In this document: positions 6,314 to 10,800 of the stretch, piece by piece
Layout of the letters: every line of letters begins with the position of its first letter
Position numbering within the stretch: the stretch's first letter is position 1
DNA from: Chitinophagaceae bacterium
GTDB taxonomy: Bacteria; Bacteroidota; Bacteroidia; Chitinophagales; Chitinophagaceae
Reading direction: 5' to 3'
Assembly: GCA_947463755.1 (NCBI GenBank)
Contig: CANHUK010000021.1
Location: 1-10,800, forward strand
Length of the DNA stretch: 10,800 nucleotides
Made by a program: the position numbers and the translations under genes
Notes under the pieces: generated by a model
Database searches by the model: none
What the model saw: only the letters and a program-made list of their open reading frames with translations
What the model was told of the DNA's origin: nothing

Positions 6314-8287
6314 ATGAAGACCATTTCATGTTTTTTCATGGGCACACTGATCGTATCCGTAGCGCTGGCGCAGACGGAGCCGAAACGGCATATCCGGCCG
6401 GAAGACGTTTACAGGAGTTATTCCGTCAGTAATCCCAGGCTTTCGCCCGATGGCCAGTGGATACTCTACAATCATTCCAAAGTGGATGCGGCGAAGGATG
6501 GGTATGATGGTAAACTCTATATGATGGATGTCAGGGGGGGTGAGCACATCCAACTCACGGAACAGACAAAGGGCGCCGGTCAGGCGGCATGGAGTCCCGA
6601 CAACAAATACATATCATTTGTTGCCCGTGGCAAATCGGAAGATGCAGGGGCGCAAATTCACCTGATGAACAGAAAGGGTGGGGAGCCCATCCAGCTGACC
6701 AGTCTGAAAGGAGAGATACAATCATACAAATGGTTTCCCGATGGCGGAAGCCTGCTGCTGGAGATCAGGGAGGCAAGCACCGCCGACACAGCGAAGAGCA
6801 AGATCAGGAAACCTTATGAGATCGACCGCTTTACCTTCAAGAACGATTCGGAAGGATATCTCGACCGAAGAAAGACCCATCTCTACCGCTTTCACCTGGG
6901 ATCGAGGAAAGTCGACACCCTCACCCGGGGTAGTTCGAATGAGACCGGAGCCGTTGTTAGTCCGGATGGCGCTAAAGTTGCGTACATCAGCAATATCACA
7001 CCTGACCCTGACCTGAATGAGAACACGGACATCTTCGTCCTGGACCTGAAGACAGGAAAAAGCCTTCAGATCACCACCTTCCAGGGCGAGAACGGGTCTC
7101 CGCGTTTCAGTCCGGACGGGCGCATGCTGGCCTACACGCAATCGACCACGGAAAGCGGGTTCAACATGTATGACGCCACACATCTTTACGTTCACGAGCT
7201 CGGCACCGCCACCTCCCGGAATATCTCAGGTACCCTTGACCGTTCGGTAAGCAGCCCGACATGGTCGGCCGACAGCCGTTACGTGCTCACACTGATCGAT
7301 GACGACCGCAACGGCCGCATCGCGCGTTTCGATGTTTCCAACGGGCAACACGCTTACATCACCCAGGATCGCGGACGATACGCTTCCCTGGAAGTAGGAT
7401 CTGACGGGAAGATGGTAACCCTCTTCAGTGACCCCTCTACCCCGAATGAAATTTACCTGTCGGAGACGGGAACATTCAAGCGACTCACCCGCTTCAGCGA
7501 TGAGTTCCTGGCCCCGTTGAAGCCGATCCACGTGAGCGGCATCGAGTGTATGGCCACGGACAAGAATGAAGTGCACGGGATCCTGTACCTGCCGGAAGCC
7601 GACGCGAAGAATCTGCCCCTGGTCCTGTTCATTCATGGTGGTCCTGTGGCGCAGGATGACTATGGTTTCGACATGTCGAGGCGCATTCTGGCCGGGGCTG
7701 GCTACGCCGTGGCCGCCGTCAATTACCGCGGCAGCAACGGGCGCGGACAGGCCTACACGAAATCGATCTTCGGTGATTGGGGCAATAAGGAAGTAAAGGA
7801 TATTCTGGCCGTTGCCGAACACCTGATCCGCTCCGGTGTCGCGGATCCGCAACGCATGGCGATTGCCGGATGGAGCTATGGCGGCATCCTGACCAATTAC
7901 ACCATAGCGACAGATACCCGCTTCAAAGCGGCCGTAAGCGGAGCAGGCAGCTCCCTACAGCTGTCGATGTACGGATCGGACCAGTACATCAGGCAGTACG
8001 AGACCGAACTGGGAAGCCCCTGGAAGAACCCCAAAAAATGGCTAGACCTCTCCTATCCGTTCTTCAAGGTCAACACGATCAAGACACCCACCATGTTCAT
8101 GGCCAGCGAAGACGATTTCAACGTACCGGTCATCGGCGCCGAACAAATGTACCAGGCCTTCAAGTCTACCGGTATTCCGACAGAACTCATCATCTACCCC
8201 AACCAGCATCACGGCCTGCGGGTTCCGAGTTACATCGTACACCGCCACCGCAAACACCTGGAATGGTTCGAAAAATATCTGAAATGA
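6314..8287 (+). CDS. Exported S9 family peptidase (prolyl oligopeptidase / acylaminoacyl-peptidase type)
   Basis: 657 residues, complete. A Sec signal covers residues 1-19 (VALA before Q20), so it works in the periplasm. Residues about 25-400 are a TolB/DPP-like beta-propeller with repeated blades such as NPRLSPDGQWI (40-50), AAWSPDNKYI (91-100), GAVVSPDGAKV (212-222) and SPRFSPDGRML (262-272). Residues about 410-657 form the alpha/beta-hydrolase domain: HGGP oxyanion region (441-444), nucleophile Ser521 in GWSYGG, acid Asp601 in SEDDFNVP, and His633 in YPNQHHGL (His632 is the neighbour). The family cleaves short peptides, often after Pro or at blocked N-termini, and the propeller limits substrate size. 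The full triad indicates an active enzyme; length is normal for S9C-like members. It is a single-gene unit, divergent from the sulfatase and closed by a terminator. Peptide scavenging is the likely role. Confidence 0.95.
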   Translation: MKTISCFFMGTLIVSVALAQTEPKRHIRPEDVYRSYSVSNPRLSPDGQWILYNHSKVDAAKDGYDGKLYMMDVRGGEHIQLTEQTKGAGQAAWSPDNKYISFVARGKSEDAGAQIHLMNRKGGEPIQLTSLKGEIQSYKWFPDGGSLLLEIREASTADTAKSKIRKPYEIDRFTFKNDSEGYLDRRKTHLYRFHLGSRKVDTLTRGSSNETGAVVSPDGAKVAYISNITPDPDLNENTDIFVLDLKTGKSLQITTFQGENGSPRFSPDGRMLAYTQSTTESGFNMYDATHLYVHELGTATSRNISGTLDRSVSSPTWSADSRYVLTLIDDDRNGRIARFDVSNGQHAYITQDRGRYASLEVGSDGKMVTLFSDPSTPNEIYLSETGTFKRLTRFSDEFLAPLKPIHVSGIECMATDKNEVHGILYLPEADAKNLPLVLFIHGGPVAQDDYGFDMSRRILAGAGYAVAAVNYRGSNGRGQAYTKSIFGDWGNKEVKDILAVAEHLIRSGVADPQRMAIAGWSYGGILTNYTIATDTRFKAAVSGAGSSLQLSMYGSDQYIRQYETELGSPWKNPKKWLDLSYPFFKVNTIKTPTMFMASEDDFNVPVIGAEQMYQAFKSTGIPTELIIYPNQHHGLRVPSYIVHRHRKHLEWFEKYLK

Positions 8288-8315
8288 GGTATTGACCAGA
8301 TGATATACCATTAAA

Positions 8316-8349
8316 AAAGCGGGGGGACAGCGATTTGTCCCCTCGCTTT
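8316..8349. terminator. Strong hairpin terminator between convergent genes
   Basis: A 14-bp stem, AAAGCGGGGGGACA (8316-8329) against TGTCCCCTCGCTTT (8336-8349), has one G-U pair and a 6-nt loop GCGATT. Six A's lead in (8313-8318) and TTTCTCTTT follows, giving U-rich tails on either strand. It lies 28 bp after the peptidase stop and 17 bp from the end of the convergent glycosyltransferase gene, so it probably serves both. Confidence 0.88.
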
Positions 8350-8366
8350 CTCTTTAACGGATCATG

Positions 8367-9899
8367 TCATTGTGCTGTGGTATCTTCTATCCTGTAAGCA
8401 GCTGCCCCCTTGGCCCGGACACTGTCTGTCTGCCGATAACCACTGGCGGAAAGTTCTCCCATGATCCGATGCTCCAGTCCATCTGCGAAATGTGCTAAAA
8501 AGACCCATGCACGCTTTGGACGAAGAGAATCGATCTCCGAAGCCGCCTGTACATGGTCCCCCTTGAAATAGGATCCCCAGATGACTGGTCCTGAAGGCTT
8601 ATAGAATTTAGTTCTGATATATGCATCCAGCGTATAGTTGCCCGCGCTATATGAGTATACCGTCTCTCCTCCCCTTGAATGCTCCTGCATGAATGTCAGC
8701 ACGGGTTTGGATTCCTCTACCTGATGTGGGATCTGCACCCTGACGAATATGACGCACAGTAAGGCGGTCAGGATGAAAGTGGCAGCCGTCAGGATAGGAC
8801 GGATACCACGGCTCAGGCTCAGCCATTTCTCGGCCCCCAGTGCCAGGATGATACAGATCAGCGGATACTGATAGAGCATGATCCTGATGGCGAGGGGATA
8901 AGCCTTGAAGTAGGCAAGTACAGCATGCAGCAAAATGGGGATCACGATCAGGAGGAGCATCCTGTTCGCGCGCCGGCTGACATTCCAGACATATCCGGCC
9001 AGCAGGAGCAGAAAGATCGCATAATGCACGTATTCCTGGATCGAGATCGTCGGATGCGTGTTGTTTTGTCCAAATCCGAAGTCGCGCTTGATGACCTGCA
9101 ACTTGTATTCAAAGAAGGCCAGGGCCTGCTTCGACAGCAGGTTGGTCGGCGGAAAAGCCTCAGCAAAAAAGATCAACTGCTGTGCACGACTGGGATGATC
9201 ATGCATGAACATGAAATAGTTGATCGCAAAAGCGAGCAACCACACGAAACCCATGAGCAGCATGCTCCGCAGGTAGGACCATTGCCATGGCTTCGACTCG
9301 GAAAAGAAAATAAAGAGAAAGATCATCGGCAACACCGTTACCACCACATTCGACAGGAAGATGGCCAGGGCACCAACCAGGCTCATGACAAGCATCTTAC
9401 GCCTATTCGCCGAAAGGGGATCAGTAGCGACATACAATAAGATCAGCGTGACCATCGTATCGGTCATGTACTGCTTCAATTCCGACGAATAGTAAAAGAG
9501 CTTGTTATTGAACACAAAAAAAGCCAGACCGATGAAGACGGCCAGACCATCCTTTACAAAGCGGGTCAGTAATTTCCAGACCAGCCAAAGCGAGGTCAGG
9601 TAGGCGATCAGCGACAGGATCCTGAAGCTATATTCGTTCGGTGTGAATATGGTCGTGATGGCCTTTGTGATCCACAGATACAAGATGGGGGCCATCTGAT
9701 AATACATCAGTGGTTTCATCAGCCCTGCGAAGTCCCGATCCATGATATTGACCACAACGGCTGCTTCATCTGTCCAGAAACTTCGGCAATACAGATACTG
9801 AAATATGGACATGATGACGGCGGCTGCCATCAGCAGATAGGTGGCCAGTCGCGTTCCGGTCGTTTGTTGTTGGGTACTCATTGATGTTTCAATTGACAT
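8367..9899 (-). CDS. Multi-pass membrane protein, probable GT-C-type glycosyltransferase
   Basis: 510 residues from the ATG at 9899; another ATG at 9881 (residue 7) is equally possible, as neither has a clear ribosome-binding site. About 11-12 hydrophobic segments span residues 19 to about 405, and a soluble C-terminal part (about 410-510) should face the periplasm. Just after the first membrane helix comes CRSFWTDEA (38-46). An acidic D44-E45 pair in this first loop is the place and type of the catalytic or metal site in GT-C enzymes of the ArnT/PMT/GT39 kind. Such enzymes move a sugar from a polyprenyl-phosphate donor to a protein, lipid or glycan on the outer face. Acceptor and sugar are unknown. 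It stands alone, 179 bp downstream of the flavoprotein gene. A distant link to the UbiA-HAD donor pathway is possible. Fold class is fairly sure, specific function is not. Confidence 0.7.
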   Translation of the reverse strand: MSIETSMSTQQQTTGTRLATYLLMAAAVIMSIFQYLYCRSFWTDEAAVVVNIMDRDFAGLMKPLMYYQMAPILYLWITKAITTIFTPNEYSFRILSLIAYLTSLWLVWKLLTRFVKDGLAVFIGLAFFVFNNKLFYYSSELKQYMTDTMVTLILLYVATDPLSANRRKMLVMSLVGALAIFLSNVVVTVLPMIFLFIFFSESKPWQWSYLRSMLLMGFVWLLAFAINYFMFMHDHPSRAQQLIFFAEAFPPTNLLSKQALAFFEYKLQVIKRDFGFGQNNTHPTISIQEYVHYAIFLLLLAGYVWNVSRRANRMLLLIVIPILLHAVLAYFKAYPLAIRIMLYQYPLICIILALGAEKWLSLSRGIRPILTAATFILTALLCVIFVRVQIPHQVEESKPVLTFMQEHSRGGETVYSYSAGNYTLDAYIRTKFYKPSGPVIWGSYFKGDHVQAASEIDSLRPKRAWVFLAHFADGLEHRIMGELSASGYRQTDSVRAKGAAAYRIEDTTAQ

Positions 9900-9978
9900 G
9901 CAGAATCAAGATATATACTACATCCCAATGAAACGATTACAGCATTCACATATTGCATTTCCCGGCGGCTTACCCGAA

Positions 9979-10022
9979 ACCGGATCAGGGAAATCCGGTG
10001 GCATGCTAAAAAGGATGCATGC
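9979..10022 (-). terminator. Possible weak terminator region after the flavoprotein gene
   Basis: Two small inverted repeats lie in the 179-bp gap. One is ACCGGAT (9979-9985) with ATCCGGT (9993-9999) around a 7-nt loop. The other is GCATGC (10001-10006) with GCATGC (10017-10022) around TAAAAAGGAT. On the minus strand both follow the flavoprotein stop codon. Neither has a good U-tract, so termination is uncertain. Confidence 0.25.
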
Positions 10023-10078
10023 ACACGATCAGTGAAGCGGCAAGATAAAGGAACAGAAGGACTCAGCACATGCCACCA

Positions 10079-10702
10079 TCAGGGTGTCAGCCAGGCGGCA
10101 TCCACCAACTGCCCCTCCTGGTAAGAGAAAAGGGCCCGTCTGTTGCCACGGCTGTAGGTGTAGTACCATTCCATGGAATCCACCGATGTCTCCACCACCA
10201 CAAATTGCTCAAAGCCGGCCTCACTCTCTTCCTTGGAATAGGAGAAGTTGCTGAGGCGTTCGTCTGCCGTGGTTACGTCCTGCATCAACAGCTGACCCGG
10301 ACCTTCGGGCAGTAGATAACATCTCCGGCTGAAATGCGCCGTCCCCGACCAGTGTTGGCGAGCGAGTTCGTCTCCGTGATGCAGTATGGTCGGACCACTC
10401 AGCCGGATCTGCGAACGGCGGGAGGGGTCGTAGGCCAGCCAGCTGAGCAGGCCGGTGGTTCGGATCTGACCGATCTTGGCACTCCGGATATCTGTATGAA
10501 AATAGACCTTTCGTGTATCGATGTCCACGCGCCGGAGCACCACCGTGCGCAGCTGTGCAAGGGCTCCGTCCGACGTACCGATGACCACTGTGTGCATGGC
10601 GTGGTTGCGATCCTTCACGGCATCCGACAGCATTTGCCAGCAGATCTGCTCTACGAATCCGATGTCATTTATCTGTGAAGACTCGAAGCTCGTCATCGAC
10701 AT
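10079..10702 (-). CDS. Pyridoxamine 5'-phosphate oxidase-like FMN-binding protein
   Basis: 207 residues from the ATG at 10702; a second ATG at 10696 (residue 3) is possible. The protein is soluble and cytoplasmic with no signal. It shows the split-barrel flavin fold: LRTVVLRRVD (51-60), then VYFHTDIRSAKIGQI (66-80) with the Ser/Lys that usually hold the FMN phosphate. QIRLSG (98-103) follows, with a C-terminal block ending SMEWYYTYSRGNRRALF and AAWLTP, reminiscent of the PNPOx C-terminus. The layout matches the Alr4036-like PNPOx-related group rather than classical PdxH, so B6 oxidase activity is not assured. Members may be flavin reductases or bind other cofactors. A reading frame on the same strand stops 4 nt upstream (10707), suggesting it is the downstream gene of an operon. 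Confidence 0.85.
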   Translation of the reverse strand: MSMTSFESSQINDIGFVEQICWQMLSDAVKDRNHAMHTVVIGTSDGALAQLRTVVLRRVDIDTRKVYFHTDIRSAKIGQIRTTGLLSWLAYDPSRRSQIRLSGPTILHHGDELARQHWSGTAHFSRRCYLLPEGPGQLLMQDVTTADERLSNFSYSKEESEAGFEQFVVVETSVDSMEWYYTYSRGNRRALFSYQEGQLVDAAWLTP

Positions 10703-10706
10703 ATAT

Positions 10707-10800
10707 TTATTTTTGAAGGACCAATGAAGTTATGGCCATACCCGAACGTGCAACGATACCTAACGCCAACGGGTACACGAAAAAGAGCCATGCGAAGTCG
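10707..10800 (-). CDS. Possible C-terminal end of a membrane protein (partial)
   Basis: On the minus strand a frame enters from beyond 10800 and ends at TAA (10709-10707), giving 30 residues: DFAWLFFVYPLALGIVARSG and then about ten more ending LQK. The hydrophobic run looks like a last transmembrane helix. The 4-nt gap to the flavoprotein ATG fits an operon. The alternative is a plus-strand gene beginning at ATG 10732, which opens MAIPERATIPNANGYTK and stays open to the edge, with AAGGA at 10716-10720 upstream. The two frames share third codon positions, so base composition does not separate them. I favour the minus-strand reading on spacing and hydrophobicity. Confidence 0.4.
   Translation of the reverse strand, partial: DFAWLFFVYPLALGIVARSGMAITSLVLQK

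Noticed and set aside
10001..10022. Attachment site or mobile-element end formed by the two GCATGC copies
   Set aside because: The 6-bp palindromes are too short, there is no integrase or transposase, and no matching copy was seen elsewhere in the window.

Overview
The window looks like chromosomal DNA from a Bacteroidota species of moderate to high GC, probably Chitinophagaceae or a close relative. That placement is inferred from gene content (secreted DUF1080 protein, GH20 hexosaminidase, S1 sulfatase, S9 peptidase, a Tat-type Gfo/Idh/MocA oxidoreductase) and from start codons that mostly lack a Shine-Dalgarno sequence and follow A/T-rich leaders. No rRNA, tRNA, CRISPR array, integrase or transposase is visible.

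Layout. (a) 1-212, minus: N-terminal piece of a Tat-exported Gfo/Idh/MocA oxidoreductase, divergent from (b) 290-880, plus: a secreted DUF1080 / 3-keto-disaccharide hydrolase family protein. (c) A strong hairpin at 912-949 separates it from a run of minus-strand genes. In transcription order these are an exported S1 sulfatase (5995-4508), a UbiA-family prenyltransferase resembling decaprenyl-phosphate phosphoribosyltransferase (4364-3441), a HAD phosphatase (3441-2761, starting inside the UbiA stop codon) and an exported GH20 beta-N-acetylhexosaminidase (2573-975). (d) 5996-6313 is a gene-poor spacer holding seven copies of an 18-bp tandem repeat. (e) 6314-8287, plus: an exported S9 prolyl-oligopeptidase-family peptidase. 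It ends at a bidirectional hairpin terminator (8316-8349) shared with (f) 9899-8367, minus: a multi-pass GT-C-like glycosyltransferase. (g) 10702-10079, minus: a pyridoxamine-phosphate-oxidase-like flavoprotein. Just upstream of it is the possible tail of a membrane protein that runs off the window end.

How the genes may work together. The oxidoreductase and DUF1080 pair fits the oxidation-then-cleavage route for glycosides (3-keto sugars). The hexosaminidase and sulfatase are the periplasmic type of enzyme that strips sulfated, N-acetylhexosamine-containing glycans. The UbiA-HAD pair is a different theme: it fits synthesis of a polyprenyl-phosphate pentose donor, and GT-C enzymes generally use polyprenyl-phosphate sugars. 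The window therefore mixes glycan breakdown with lipid-linked sugar synthesis. No SusC/SusD pair, sulfatase-maturing enzyme or regulator is present here. The items most worth a second look are the UbiA-HAD pair, the 18-bp repeat array, and the oxidoreductase/DUF1080 divergon with its inverted repeat.
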